Positions 33,434 to 45,345 of a DNA stretch of 64,000 nt are shown in pieces; the first letter of the stretch is position 1; the number at the start of each line of letters is the position of its first letter. The position numbers and the translations under genes are program-made. The DNA is from Sorghum bicolor. Taxonomy: Eukaryota; Streptophyta; Magnoliopsida; Poales; Poaceae. The notes under the pieces were generated by a model that did no database searches, was not told the origin of the DNA, and was given only the letters and a program-made list of their open reading frames with translations. The stretch spans positions 34,463,505 to 34,527,504 of the forward strand of contig NC_012879.2 of NCBI RefSeq assembly GCF_000003195.3. The letters are read 5' to 3'.

Positions 33434-35880
33434 ATCGTGACAATTTTATACAATTGTCACGATATGCTCCCACTGAAGTGGAGAATGATGAGAAGAGGCA
33501 GGAACTATTCATGGAAGGTTTGAATAATGGGCTCCAGTATCAACTGCTATCCCACACTTTTGCAAGCTTTTAGTATCTGGTGGACAAGGCTCTGGTGATT
33601 GAAACAAACGCCGTCAGATGGAAGATAAGAAAAGGAAGTTCCAAGGACAACAGTCAGGAAACAACACGCATACTTGTACCAATCCTCAGCAAGCTTATCC
33701 ACAGCAACGCTATCAGGGACAGTCAAACCTGGTCAATCGTAACCAGCAGCCACAACGTGCATAGCAGCAGCAGCAGCAGTACAGAGTTCCTAACCAACGT
33801 CAGCAGCCAGTCAATAATGCTCCCATAAAAACAAATGTTCCCAATGCTCCACCAAAGAATGGTGCACCAAAAGCACCAAATGCCAACAATGATAACAAAT
33901 GTTACAGCTGTGGTGAGCTGGGACATTACTCAAATAGGTGCCCCAAGAAGATGGCCCAAAACAATATCAGAGGAAGGGTAAATCATGTGACAGCCGAGGC
34001 GGCACAGGAGGCATCGGACGTGATGCTCGGTATGTTTCCAGTTAACTCAAGCCCCGCTACAGTTTTATTCGATTCCGGTGCATCACATTCCTTTATTGCT
34101 CAATCATTTGTCAAGAAATATGATATACCCATGATTGCTATGATATATTCCATGATAGTTAGCTCACCTAGAGCAAAAATGCAAGCTACCCTTAGATGCC
34201 CTCTAGTGAACATCACCTTAAGGGGGGTAGAGTTTACAGTTAGCCCAGTGGTTTTGAAAACTTCTGGTATTGATGTTATACTGGGTATGGAATGGTTGAA
34301 ATAGAGAAAGGCAGTTATACAATGTGATAGGAAAACAGTTCAGTTAATGACACCTTTAGGCCAGCAAGTTGAGGTAGAGGTTAGTATGTCAGCTAAACAA
34401 TACTACACAGTTAATCAACTGAAGGGGACATCAATAGAGGACATACGGATAGTGAATGAGTATCTGGACGTATTCCCTGAGGAACTGCCAGGTATGCCAC
34501 CTGACCGTGACATTGAGTTTATAATTGAACTTTTACCTGGAACCGCACCCATAGCTAAAAGACCATATAGAATGGGTGTGAATGAATTAGCAGAACTTAA
34601 GAAGCAATTAAGAGAATTGCTAGATAAGGGTTATGTTCAACCAAGTTCCTCACCTTGGGGAGCACCAGCGTTATTCGTAGAAAAGAAAGATGGGACACAA
34701 AGAATGTGTATAGATTACAGATCGCTTAATGAGGTTACGATTAAGAACAAGTATCCGCTCCCTAGAATCGATGACCTGTTCGACCAGTTGAAAGGACCTT
34801 GTGTGTTTTCTAAGATAGACCTTCGGTCTGGTTATCATCAGTTAAGGATAAGACGATCTGATATCCCTAAAACTGCTTTTGTGACTCGATACGGACTATA
34901 TGAGTTTACAGTCATGTCCTTTGGCTTAACAAATGCACCTACTTACTTTATGTATTTGATGAACAAAGTATTCATGGAATACCTTGACAAGTTTGTGGTT
35001 GTGTTCATTGACGACATACTTGTTTTCTCTAAGAATGAGATAGAACATGAGAAACACTTAAGATTGGTGCTGCAAAAGCTAAGGGAACATCAACTCTATG
35101 CTAAGATTAGTAAGTGTGAATTTTGGTTAAAAGAGGTATCTTTCCTTGGGCACATCATCTCTAACGGAGGCGTAGCAGTGGACCCGAAAAAAGTTCAGGA
35201 TGTGCTGAGCTGGAAGCCACCCAAAGATGTGAGTGAAATTAGGAGTTTCCTTGGAATGGCCGGGTACTATAGAAGATTCATAGAGAGTTTATCTAAGTTA
35301 GCCAAACCAATGACCGCTCTGCTAGAAAAGAATGCCAAATTTATATGGTCTAAAGAGTGTCAGGCCAGTTTTGAAGAGTTGAAAAAGAGACTGACTTCTG
35401 CCCCCGTACTCATCTTACCCGATATCACTAAGAGTTTCTCTATCTACTATGATGCCTCTCGGAAAGGTCTTGGTTGTGTGTTGATGCAAGAGGGTAGAGT
35501 TGTGGCCTATGCCTCTAGACAATTGAGGAAACATGAGTTGAATTACCCAACCCATGATTTAGAGTTAGCGGCTGTGGTGCACACTCTAAAAATATGGAGG
35601 CACTATCTAATCGGTCATAAATGTGAGATTTATACAGATCATAAGAGTTTGCAATATATCTTCACCCAGTCTGATTTGACTTTAAGGCAACGAAGGTGGT
35701 TGGAACTGATTAAGGACTATGACCTGGAAGTACACTATCACCCGAGTAAAGCTAATGTAGTGGCAGATGCCCTGAGTAGAAAGAGCTATGTTAATATGGC
35801 TTATGTGACTCAGTTACCTAGGGAGTTGTGCGAAGAGTTCGAACACCTTGATCTTGAGTATAGTGGCTAACACTATGGAA
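33434..35880 (+). pseudogene. Element C: gag(part)-PR-RT-RNaseH of a second Del/Tekay-type element
   Basis: The left edge is cut by element A and the right edge by LTR E, so 5' gag, integrase and LTRs are missing. Visible parts are the gag tail (YAPTEVENDEKRQELF), a Gln-rich stretch, a CCHC knuckle (33900-33941), protease DSGASHS (34071), RT with FIDD at 35010-35015, and RNase H with YDAS (35451). Breaks are TAG at 33571-33573, a frameshift near 33608, TAG at 33762-33764 and at 34302-34304, and a frameshift near 35855. RT and RNase H stay open for 507 codons (34347-35870). It is a different subfamily from A and B. Confidence 0.9.
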
Positions 35881-36260
35881 TGTGCTTACCCCTGGCCTTG
35901 GGCCGTTGTCGGCCCAGCACCCCGCCCCCGCCCGCGACGCGCACGCGGCCCAGTGGCGCGGCCCGCTCCGCCGCGGACAGCCCGCACGCCCTCCCCCTTC
36001 CCCCTCTCGCTATGCAGTAGGGCCCGCCTGTCGGCGCTCTCCCTTCCCATTTCTCTCTTGTTGCACCGTGGGGCCCACGTGTCAGCGTCTCCCCCCTTCT
36101 TCTCCACCGAGCCGAGAGCGCGCGGCGGCATTCAACGCCATCACTCTCCCCTCCCCGCCTTCAAGCTCCGATTGATGGAGGCCATCAATCGGCCATCAAG
36201 CCGCCTTGATGCCAGGCTTAATCGCCCGAGCGTTCGCCCCCTCAGTGCCCCTACTCGCCA

Positions 36261-36266
36261 TATAAA
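36261..36266 (+). promoter_or_regulatory. TATA box of LTR E
   Basis: TATAAA about 380 bp into the LTR, after a GC-rich U3 and followed by a C/T-rich likely transcription start region. Position and context fit an LTR promoter. Confidence 0.55.
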
Positions 36267-37445
36267 GCTCGCGGCCGAGCCCCCTTTTCCCCCTTCCGTT
36301 TGTGAACCACGCTCAATTCCCCCCAAATTCTCCGTCCCGAGGGCGCGGTGGACGCTGCGAGCTTGCGCAGCGCTTTCGCCCGACGATACCGCGGCCGTAG
36401 GTACACTCCCCCTCTAGTTTCTTTCACGTTTTGGTCGAAACCAAGCTCACCATCGCCGTTTCTCTCTCCCAGTCTGCCTCGCTCGTGGCCACGCTGCTCG
36501 GAGCTTTCCCGGGCGCTGCGAACGCATTCAACGGAACCGCGGTACCGCCTCAATGCTCCCCGTACTTTCAATCGCGAGTTTAGAGCTCTCTAACGCCCCG
36601 AGGCTCTCCAAGGGCGCGAAAGTGGTGCCGCCGCGAGGCCGTGGTCCTGATGTGCTCCCCGCCCTTTATTTGTGCCCTATCATGTTCGCCTCGTCGCGCT
36701 AGTCATCATGGTAGTTTTATTTTTGTTTTGCGTGGCCAGGAACGAGATTCCGGCGAGGTCCGAGGAGTTCACCTCGTTGGCGGCAATGGCGCCGCCGTGG
36801 TCGGCCTCGGCTCAGGCAAGCGCCCCGCCACCTTTCATCCAGAGCCGCCCGATCGGTTTCCAACGGCCCAGATCGTATACCCCTTCGGGGTTATCTAACC
36901 GGTTCACCGTGGACCATGGACGCGGTCCACGGGCGCTCGGCCGACCGGTCCACGCGCACAGTGGTGGACCGAGCCAACCCCCGACGCCACGTGGCCCCCT
37001 GTCGGTCAGCGACGCGGTCAGCCGCGGACCGCTGGGGATTTTGCACTTTAACCCCCCTGTTTCAAGCAAATCAACCTGCAGTCCAACTTAGTTCAAAAGT
37101 ATTTCTTTTTAATCCTATTTTCTTCTGTTTTAAACCCTGAGCTTTTATATAATAAATAGTGCGCGCAGTCTAGAACCGTTAGAAATTTAGTTTTATTTCT
37201 TTTAAATTCGTTTTTAATTCAGTTTATTCACAGAAATGCCATTCATTTTGTTTTATGCATAACTTTCATGTTTTAAGTCCGATTAGAGTGATTCTTTCGC
37301 TCATGTGTTCGTAGAAATGCGTAGAGTAGATTTATATACTTTTCAGTCACTGTTTTTGCTGTTTGGTGTACTGTTCTAATAGAACTCTATTTGTATGCAT
37401 GTGATGATTGGACTGGATGCTTGATTGGTGTTGGATCACGATTAG

Positions 37446-37514
37446 AAGGTGATCAGGTTGGGGTGGTTGAGGAGCAGTTTGTGGAGCTCTACCAGGAGGA
37501 AACTTTTGAGAAAG
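37446..37514 (+). CDS. Acidic exon-like block in LTR E
   Basis: 69 nt between CACGATTAG and AAAG|GCAAGT, again a GC-type donor motif. It has two leading bases, 22 codons and one trailing base: the same phase layout as the A/B/D blocks. The peptide is acidic (VVEEQFVELYQEE). It joins in frame to 38485-38528. Splicing is inferred. Confidence 0.45.
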
Positions 37515-38484
37515 GCAAGTGTAATTTTAGGCTTCCTTGTACCTATGAATATTATTTAATTCATACATATGCATGTGTCTAAATTGAAATACCTATAAGG
37601 ACTTTACCTAGATAAATTTTGTACCACAAATCCTTGATACCCATGGGAAGGTGTGCATTTATTTAGGTAGTTGCTGCTATGCTTAAAACCCAAATTAATA
37701 AGTTAACCTGATTAATGGGTATATGCAATGTGATAAAATATGTTCTAGTAACTTGGTTCAGGGGGCTAGAGCTTGGGTTATGAAAGCTCTAGATTTCTCT
37801 CCATAAGGACTTAATCCTGAAGCGGCCACCCAGGAGGTCACGTACAATCCCGAGAGTCAAATGGCTCTGACCTTAATCGTATAACTAGTATGTCTCTAGC
37901 AAATTAGTAGTTACCGAAAGGCGCTAGAGGGGGGTGCCTCGTGGTGTATAGATGTCACTCCTACCTTGGTGTGTACAGTGCCGCGACCACATGTGCCTCT
38001 TGAAGGAGGTCGTCTATGCACACTTGCCACTGAAACCTCGCGGCTACTATTTTGTTAGGGTGACTAGTGAAAGGTTAAGTAGTGGAACCCGGTCACACTT
38101 CCTCGGTAGAAGTGGTGTGGGCCTTGCAAACCCCGACACTAGGGAACCACGGCTCGGGGGTAAAGTTGTACAATTTCTGCAGAAATCTAAAACCTGTTAT
38201 AACAGCCGAGCTCTCGGTCATGAGCGGCCTGGATCCTTCTTCGTTAGCGGTTACTTGGCTGTACTTGGGAAAAGTATTAATTTTGAATAAATACTTATGT
38301 AACCAGGGTTGGTTCATCATTAAAAGTAGTAAGTCTTGGTTAATAAAATATGACCAACTAAAATGCTAACCGCTGTTAAACCGCGTCAAGCCTTTGAGCC
38401 TACATATACCCCTATGTTATACTTGCTAAGCATGGTGCGCTTACACTTGTTTGTATTTCAATGAAAATCCTGGATGGGTAACAG

Positions 38485-38528
38485 ATGTGTGTACTGAGGA
38501 GTTCCCTGAAGATGTCCAGGACCTCTAG
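38485..38528 (+). CDS. Terminal exon-like block in LTR E
   Basis: 44 nt after an ACAG acceptor (GATGGGTAACAG). Joined in phase to the block ending 37514, it reads an acidic tail (TEEFPEDVQDL) and stops at TAG 38526-38528. Confidence 0.4.
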
Positions 38529-38757
38529 CGAGCTGGTGTTCACCAGTTGTTGTCCCTGTGGCAACAAGGGCTTAGCTTTCCGCTTTATGTAATAATGTTG
38601 CCAATGAGCAAGACTATGTGAGATGTTTATGATGAATATGCGATGTAATAAAGTACTTTACTTTGATATAATTACAATTTGTGATAATATGTGTGTTTGG
38701 ACATCCTAGGCGCACATATTTGAGTACTTGGTTTTGTTATCAAAACTGGGTGCGACA

Positions 38758-39567
38758 GGCTTCGAGGTACTTTGCTGTTTGAACACAAGAGTCTAGCCAT
38801 TTTTCCTCTGTGCAATTTATTTCAAGTTCCCTGGTATTGTCTGTTGAAAACTGGTCGAAATGCTCGAATCTTGGGGATCCAAACTTTATGTCGGTGGAGA
38901 GGACCGGCTCGGCCTGGTATATCATGAAGTAAGGGGATACGCCTGTGTTCCGACCAGGTTGTGATCGAAGGCCCCAGACCACGGCTGGCAGTTCTTTCAT
39001 CCATCTTCCCACTGCTTTGTCATTCTCTTTGTATAACCTCTTTTTTAAAGCATCTATGATCATGCCATTAGCGAGCTTGTCCGTTGGCTCGAGGATGAGC
39101 TATCGATACGTACTTTACAGCTATGCCTCTGTCATTGCAGAAGTCCCAGAATGCAGTGCTGGTAAACTGAGTACCCAAGTCGGTGATTATGCTGTTAGGA
39201 ATCCCGAAATGATGTATGATTTGATTGAGGAACTCTACAGCCTTCTCTGAAGTTGCTTTTACCAATGGCATGTACTCGATCCACTTAGAGAACTTGTCGA
39301 CTAGTACAAACACGAACTTGATGTTACTAGGAGCAGGCTTGAATGGCCCAATCATATTTAGGCCCCAGCAAGCAAATGGCCATGGTGACAGTATTCTCCG
39401 GATTTCATGGGCCGGGATGTGAGTCCTCTTGGTGAAGAATTAGCAACCCTCACAACGTCGAACCAGTCTTTCTGCATCGGCCACAACAGATGGCCAATAA
39501 AATCCTGCTCGAAAAGCCTTTCTGACCAATGTCCGAGAGGCCGCATGGTTGCCGTAGGATCCAGCAT
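38758..39567 (-). pseudogene. Tat element integrase remnant
   Basis: Three pieces in shifted frames: the HHCC region (39567-39358, matching in another frame), the core (39355-39068) with VLVDKFSKW and ITDLGTQF, and the post-core part (39063-38758) with WMKELPAVVWGL. Around 39068-39080 the segment that should hold the catalytic Glu (GQVER in relatives) is shortened to GQAR with a frameshift, so the catalytic triad is lost. Confidence 0.8.
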
Positions 39568-40764
39568 GTATGTATTCTAAGAGCATGGCGCCATCATCTT
39601 GGGTGATGCATTTCAGCAATACGTAATTTCTAGATCGCCGGATAAGGCACTCATTTTATGTTTTGTCTTGGAGGGCGGTGCCGTCTGTGAGATATTTAAT
39701 GAAAGGTGCACGCAAATCAGTGTTGCTGGTTGTCGGCGTGGCATTTTGGATGTTGTGGACGAGCAGTGCCTCGCTATTTTCCTTCTTGACTAGGTCGCCT
39801 CCGACGCTCGGCTTGATGATGTCCTGGATGAAAACGCCTTGTGGAATCTGGGCCCGTGATGATCTGATCTTTGACAGCGCATCTGCTGCATGATTCATAT
39901 CCTGGACCACGTGTATGTACTCGATTCAATAAAAATTCAGTTCCCATTTGCGAATCTCCTTGCAATACAGATCCATTTTCTCATGAGTTGTGTCCCACTC
40001 CTTATTGATCTGATTGGTGACTAGTGCGGAGTCACCATAGACGTAGAGGCGCTTGACTCCTAACTCCTGTCATGTAAGCATGCTTCATACTCGGCCACGT
40101 TGTTGGATGCTTCATAACGGAGTTTGTCCTTGTTGGGTGAAACGAAAATGATTCCTACGCCAGCACCATTGATATTTAACGACCCATCAAAAAACATTAA
40201 ACAGAGCCAGCGGTGCGTTGAGGTCGGTCCATTTTACGATGAAATCTACCAGAGCTTGTGATTTGACAGTTGTATGACTCTAGAAATCCATCGAGAGAGG
40301 ACATAGCTCCATAGCCCATTTTACCATTCTGCCGTTGTTGTCCTTGTTGCGCAGGATATCCCCCAACAGGAAGCTTGTAGTTACCATGATGCGATGGCCA
40401 TCGAAATAATGTTTTAACTTCCTGTAAGTGATTAGGATAGCGTAAATTAGCTTCTCTATCTAGGGGCACATGGTCTTGGATTCGTTTAGGACTTCGCTTA
40501 TGAAGTACACTAGTCACTGGACATTGTAGACGTGGCCTGGTTCATCTTGTTCTACTACGAGCACCGTAGAAACGACTCTATCGGTTGCCACGATGTAGAG
40601 GAGTAGGTCCTCGTTAGGTTGAGGTGCTGTAAGGACTGGGGGGATGTGAGGAAAACCTTGAGCTGTGTGAATGCAGCGTCGGCCTCTTCTGTCTAGGTGA
40701 ATTTTTTAGATGCTTTGAGCAGCTTGAAGAAGGGGAGCCCTCTCTCTCCTAGTCGAGATATGAA
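39568..40764 (-). pseudogene. Tat element RNase H and linker remnant
   Basis: Frames are badly broken. Recognisable pieces include the DMNHAADALSKI segment (39900-39860, the usual end of RNase H in this lineage) and parts of the RT connection/RNase H start between 40764 and 40197. There is no long open frame. Confidence 0.6.
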
Positions 40765-41403
40765 CTAGCTAAGAGTAGCCATGCATCTTGAGAGTTTCTG
40801 TACATCCATGACGTTTTTTGGTGGTCGCATATCAAGAACTGCCCTGACTTTAGAGGGATTTGGGTGTATGTCGTCACGACTGACGACATTGCCGAGTAGT
40901 ATGCTGGAGGGGACCCTGAAGATGCACTTTTTGGGGTTAAGCTTCCACTTATACTTGTTTAGCGCTTTGATGGTTCGGTCGAGATTGTTGATCAGAGCGC
41001 TGACGTCTCTGGTTTTGACGACAAGGTCATCGACGAAAGCTTCGACAAGGTCATCGCGTATTTCGTCATGGAGGCATTGCTGAATGGCACGTTGATACGT
41101 GGCTCCGGTATTTTTTAGTCCAAAAGACATGGTTGTATAGCAGTATGCCCCAATGGGAGTAATGAAAGAAGTTTTAACCTGGTTGTCCTCTTTTAAGGAG
41201 ATCTGGTGATAACCAGAGTAGCAATCGAGGAAGGAGAGTAATTCGCATCCGGCCATTGAGTCGACCACCTCGTCTATGCGAGGAAGATCAAAAGGATCCA
41301 TAGGATAGTGTTTATTAATATCAGTGTAATAAACGCACATTCTCCATTCATTATTCTTTTTTCTTACAAGAACCGAATTGGCTAGCCAATTGGGATGATA
41401 CAC
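40765..41403 (-). pseudogene. Tat element reverse transcriptase fragment
   Basis: An open stretch of 212 codons holds PNWLANSVLVRKKNNEWRMC, FLDCYSGYHQISLKE, and the catalytic FVDD at about 41034-41026. It covers fingers, palm and part of the connection region. Upstream RT residues toward 41520 are in broken frames. Confidence 0.85.
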
Positions 41404-41621
41404 TTTTTAATAAACTTTGCTACTAAAAGCCGTGCAACTTCTGTCCTAATAGCCTCCTTTTTGTCACAACCGAACCATCATAGTTTCTGCTTGATTGGTC
41501 TTGCAGTCTTTGAGATGTTTAAGGAGTGCTCGATCAGGTTCCGAGGGACACTGGGCATGTCTGCGGGTTTCCATGTGAAAACGCTTATGTTGTCCCTCAG
41601 GAACCCGACGAGCGCGTCTTC

Positions 41622-42300
41622 CTATTTAGGGTCCAGGTTGGCTCCGATGGGAGCCGTCTTCTCAGGGTCGCTGTCGACCAGTCGGACTTCCTTGTGTTCC
41701 ATGGACTTGACGTTTTTTCTTGGGGTCTGCTGCTCGGGTACTTCGAGCTTGTCGGATGGAGCCTGTGCTGCTTGGGACACAGTTTCTACCATCCAAATCG
41801 AGAGGTCGATGGCCTCGGTGACCTTGAAGCTTTCCTCCTCACAAGTGTATGTTGTGTAGACGTTGCCCCTGATGGTTAGGACTCCCTTCTCAGTTGACAT
41901 CTTGAGTACTAAATACGAATAGTGTGGAACTACCACAAACTTGGTGAGTGAAGGACAGCCTAGAATGGTGTGGTATGTCCCCTCGAAGTCAGCAACCACA
42001 AAGTTTACAAACTCTATGCGGAAGTGGTCTGGTGTTCCAAACTGCACGGGCAATGTTATCTGGCCGAGTGGGATTGAACTTTCGCCTAGTAGGACACCCC
42101 AGAATTGAGCTTCGTATGGTTTCAGCTATGCTTGGGGTAGCTTGAGAGTGGGCAGGCTGTTGCGGAATAGGATGTCGATGGAGCTGCCACCGTCTACGAG
42201 CATGCGTTCAAATCTAACGCTATTAATGCATGGGTCCAGGATCAGTGGAAAACGTCCTGGCTCAGGGATGGCAGCCCATTGATCCCGTCTGCTGAAGGAT
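41622..42300 (-). pseudogene. Tat element protease region
   Basis: The active-site motif LVDGGSS (Asp codon 42194-42192) lies in the upstream frame (42635-42126). The rest (YHTILGCPSLTKF, SYLVLKM) is in the 42053-41622 frame, with a break between. The VDGGSS form of the retropepsin site is usual for Tat elements. Confidence 0.75.
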
Positions 42301-44750
42301 ATCTCTCGGTTAGACCAGGGGAGAAACTTTGGATCGGTGACGAGGCCATCAAAGCTATCCACGTTTAGGCTCTCTTGGAGTTTCCTCTCCCTCTTGGATT
42401 CAATTGAGACTTTTCCTGCAAAGATGGAGTGGACTACGTCGGTTGGGTTGACGTATTGGTGTCGTGGGTCTCTGTCCTGGTGTTCGTCCTCATCCTCTTG
42501 GTTGCGCCTGTCATGCTTCCCCGCTGTTTTAGCGATGTCACCTTGAATGGCCTGCTGTGTGTAGATGCTCTTTAGGACATGACATTCCTCCATCATGTGG
42601 TTGGACCTGGGATGAAGTTGGCATGGCCTCTTCAAGGTTTTCTTGTAATCTTCCTAATAATCTCGTCGGCCAGTGAACCGGTTTACTGTGTTGACCTCGT
42701 GGTCGTTATTGCGAGGACGTTTGCCCCTGAAATCGTTGTGGTGGTCGCGGCGTCTGTCCCACCCTTCTCGGTAGTCGTGATTGTCATTGCACCGAAGGCT
42801 GCGGTTGTCGAAATGTCCACGGTTGTCTCGGATGTTGTCCAGTTGAGGAGGCTACTCGTTTTGTTGGATTCCTCTAACGTCTTCTCTGATGAGCTTTTCT
42901 GCGTCATTGGCGTCATCGTAATTCTAGGCCATGGTGAGGAGCTCAGCGACCGTGCTTGGCCTCTTGCGCAGTAGCTTACTCCTCAAGGCTTCGTGAAAAT
43001 GAAGGCCCTTGATGAAGGCAGAAATCGCCTCGTCGTGGGAAATCTTTAGGATCTTGAGACGCATATCCGAGAAACATCAGATGTAATCACACAAGGGTTC
43101 ATTCTTACAGTCCCGTATCCTCTCTAGATCGTATTTGTTCCCTGGCTGCTCGTAGGTAGCGATGAAGTTGTCGATGGATGCTTGCTGCAGCTCTTCCCAT
43201 GAATCAAAGGAATTTTCTGGTAGGCGAAGGAGCCATTGGTGACCTGCTTTGTCGAGCACGACTGGGAAGTAATTTCCCATCACATGTTTGTCCCCCATTG
43301 CTGATCGGACCACAATCTCATAGAGGGTGATCCAGTTTTTGGGGTTCTCTTTGCCATCATATTTTTTGAGCTTCTCAAGTTTGAAATTGCGTGGCCAGAC
43401 GACTTTTCGGAGATGTGAGGAGAATTGTTTCAAGCCAGGAGGGCCGTGTGAAGCATCGTACTCGATGTGGCGCACGTTTTCATGTGCAGCTCTATTGTTG
43501 ATGCGTCTATTAATGTGCTCACAGGCGTCTTTGTGGGAGAGATTATGTCGGAGATCATGGTTTCTTCCCTGGTCTACCTCCTGGTCATGGTCGTGCCTTT
43601 GCTTGCAGTTGCGGCCAGTGTCCCGATCGCGGCCGTCGCGTCGAGCTACCTTTTTGTGGTCGTCGTTGGGCGAGTGGCTATGGTGATGTGTGCTGGGTCA
43701 TGGTGAAGCCCGACTTCGGTGGGTCATGTTGGAAGTGACCTCTGTGTAGGAGATGGCTTGGGCCTTTCTAAGAAGATCTACTATTTGCCCCATGGCGGCG
43801 ATCAGGTGTGCTCGTATACTAGTCTGGACACCTAGGTATTCTGGCATGTCTGGGAGTCGATCGAGATTCGCCATGGCGACGACTACGTTACCGCTCGGGG
43901 TCTTGAACACTTGCTGATCCCCCACCATGTCGAAGGCATCGTCAAGGTTGTTTGGGACCAGCTATCATTGTTGTTCTTCTGCTCATTGCTGAGCACGTTT
44001 GGCGTTGCGCTGCTGTCTTTGATCATCGGTTTCTCCATCGAGGACTGGTTTGTCGTTGCTGACATTAAACACTGGATTTCCTCATCGAGGGGGAAAAAGT
44101 GGAAAGCGAGGGAAACCCAGGGGGTATGGAGGAAGATCCAAGTCATAGTCTTCATCCTCGGGGTGTAGGACCTCATTGGGGACGGAGCCCATGCTTGAAT
44201 TTGTGCTCGCAGTATTGCCCTCCATCAAAGTATGGATAGAGACCATATTGACGAAGTGACGAGCCGGTCGCATGGGTTGTCTCGGTGATAGATCTATCGC
44301 CCTGAATAGCTGCTGAGTATAACGAGTGACCTGGTCAGCTACATTACTCAGACCACAAGGGAAACTCGCATCCAGAGGGGTTGCCTTGAACTGAACAGTC
44401 TGTCATTCAGGGGTGGTTGTTATCGCCAAAGACGTCTCCAGCCATTTGTGTGTGGTGACACGAGTTGGCCGAGCTGATTTGCGACCATCCAGTTGTGTCG
44501 TCTAGGTTATCTGGCTCGAGATTGAATTCACCAGATCAAAAACCTCAGAGAGCTTGTGGTTGGTGCGATCTATGGTGTCGAGCAGGTCGGAGTTGTCGAC
44601 ATGTTTCCCCTTGTAGTAGGGAAGCGGAGGACGAGTTGTCGGCGTGGCCATCAGTGTTGTCAGAGCTGAGGTGGTCACAATCGATGTGGTCAGGATCGCC
44701 ACCCTTTCAGCCCAGATATGATTTGGTTTTCTTCCAAAGCCGTGATCATG
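42300..44750 (-). pseudogene. Tat element gag remnant
   Basis: The core gag domain is at 43475-43077 (WPRNFKLEKLKKYDGKENP, FDSWEELQQASIDNF). The linker and a Cys/His-containing part (CQLHPRSNHMMEECHVL) lie at 42635-42300. N-terminal pieces are in several frames at 44702-43698. Multiple stops and shifts prevent translation. Confidence 0.75.
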
Positions 44751-44868
44751 AGGCCACCAGCATGAGTTGTCTAGGTGATCTGGCCGACGGTAAACGTGAG
44801 GCCTTCGGCCACGGCAGCGGAAGCAGAGATGATGAACATCTTGTTCGTCTGGGAAGTTGTACGCACAC

Positions 44869-44886
44869 CCCCTACCTGGTACGCCA
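44869..44886 (-). other. Primer binding site of the Tat element
   Basis: The minus strand reads TGGCGTACCAGGTAGGGG one base after the LTR end (TTGACA, 44888). The position and the TGG start identify it as the primer site. I cannot assign the tRNA with confidence. Confidence 0.6.
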
Positions 44887-44887
44887 C

Positions 44888-45345
44888 TGTCAACGAAAGC
44901 TAGTCAGCAGTCTACCTTGGGGTATACCCACGGTAGTAGTTTATCGGCAGACAGGTGCGCATGCTATGAACTCAATGGTGATGCAAGACACAGACAATAA
45001 TTTTATTTAGGTTTGGTCGTTGTGTGGGCGTAATACCTATGTCCTACGTCTGATTGTATTGATCTGAGATGAGTTGAAAGATGCCAAAGGGGGTCCCTTG
45101 CCTCTCCTTATATAGTCCAAAGGGAAGGGTTACAAATCTAGAAACTGATCCTAGTCAGTTACAATTGCCACAGATAATGCAACATCAATCCCTATTCTAA
45201 CCGACTAGAATCCTATTTGAGCTCCACATCTTGTTTCCTTGCATGAAACTCTAAGCAGTTGGATCAAGCCTCGAGCTGTCTCGTAATGGGCCAAATCTCC
45301 TGGCCCAAGTCTAGCCATAAGGGTATGGGGATTTATACCTGCACA
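44888..45345 (-). repeat. 5' LTR of the Tat element
   Basis: 458 bp, minus strand TGTGCAGGTATAAATCC to CGTTGACA, with a TATATAAG promoter motif (45115-45108). The neighbouring 45346-45350 (AGCTC) may be one half of its target duplication; the other half is not in the window. Confidence 0.82.

Larger units (their letters stand above)
35881..38757 (+). repeat. LTR E: solo LTR of another long-LTR gypsy family
   Basis: It starts TGTGCTTACC directly after the element C frame (..ACTATGGAA) and ends GGGTGCGACA. A TATAAA lies at 36261-36266 after a GC-rich U3. A donor-like TAG|GTACAC follows near 36391, and AATAAA is at 38647-38652 near the end. No polypurine tract or primer site adjoins it. The 5-bp flanks (TGGAA left, GGCTT right) do not match. 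The best reading is a complete solo LTR whose flanks were shuffled by recombination. It carries exon-like blocks in the style of the A/B/D LTRs. Confidence 0.75.
38758..45345 (-). mobile_element. Degenerate Tat-lineage (RIRE2-like) Ty3/gypsy element, 3' end missing
   Basis: From right to left it has a 5' LTR (44888-45345), primer site, gag, protease, RT, RNase H and integrase, then stops inside the integrase C-terminal region at 38758 against LTR E. The RT (FLDCYSGYHQI, TMSFGLKNTGATYQRA) and the small 458-bp LTR with TATATAAG are typical of the Tat group. Many stops and frameshifts show it is an old copy. Confidence 0.88.

Noticed and set aside
33434..33475. Short inverted sequence (CGTGACAATT...AATTGTCACG) at the A/C border, considered as an integration hotspot or terminator
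   Set aside because: It lies in the gag coding frame of element C and is one weak palindrome. No second instance was seen.
35881..36600. Long overlapping open frames on both strands in the GC-rich start of LTR E
   Set aside because: GC-driven open frames with no shared start, no domain, and a TATA box in the middle.
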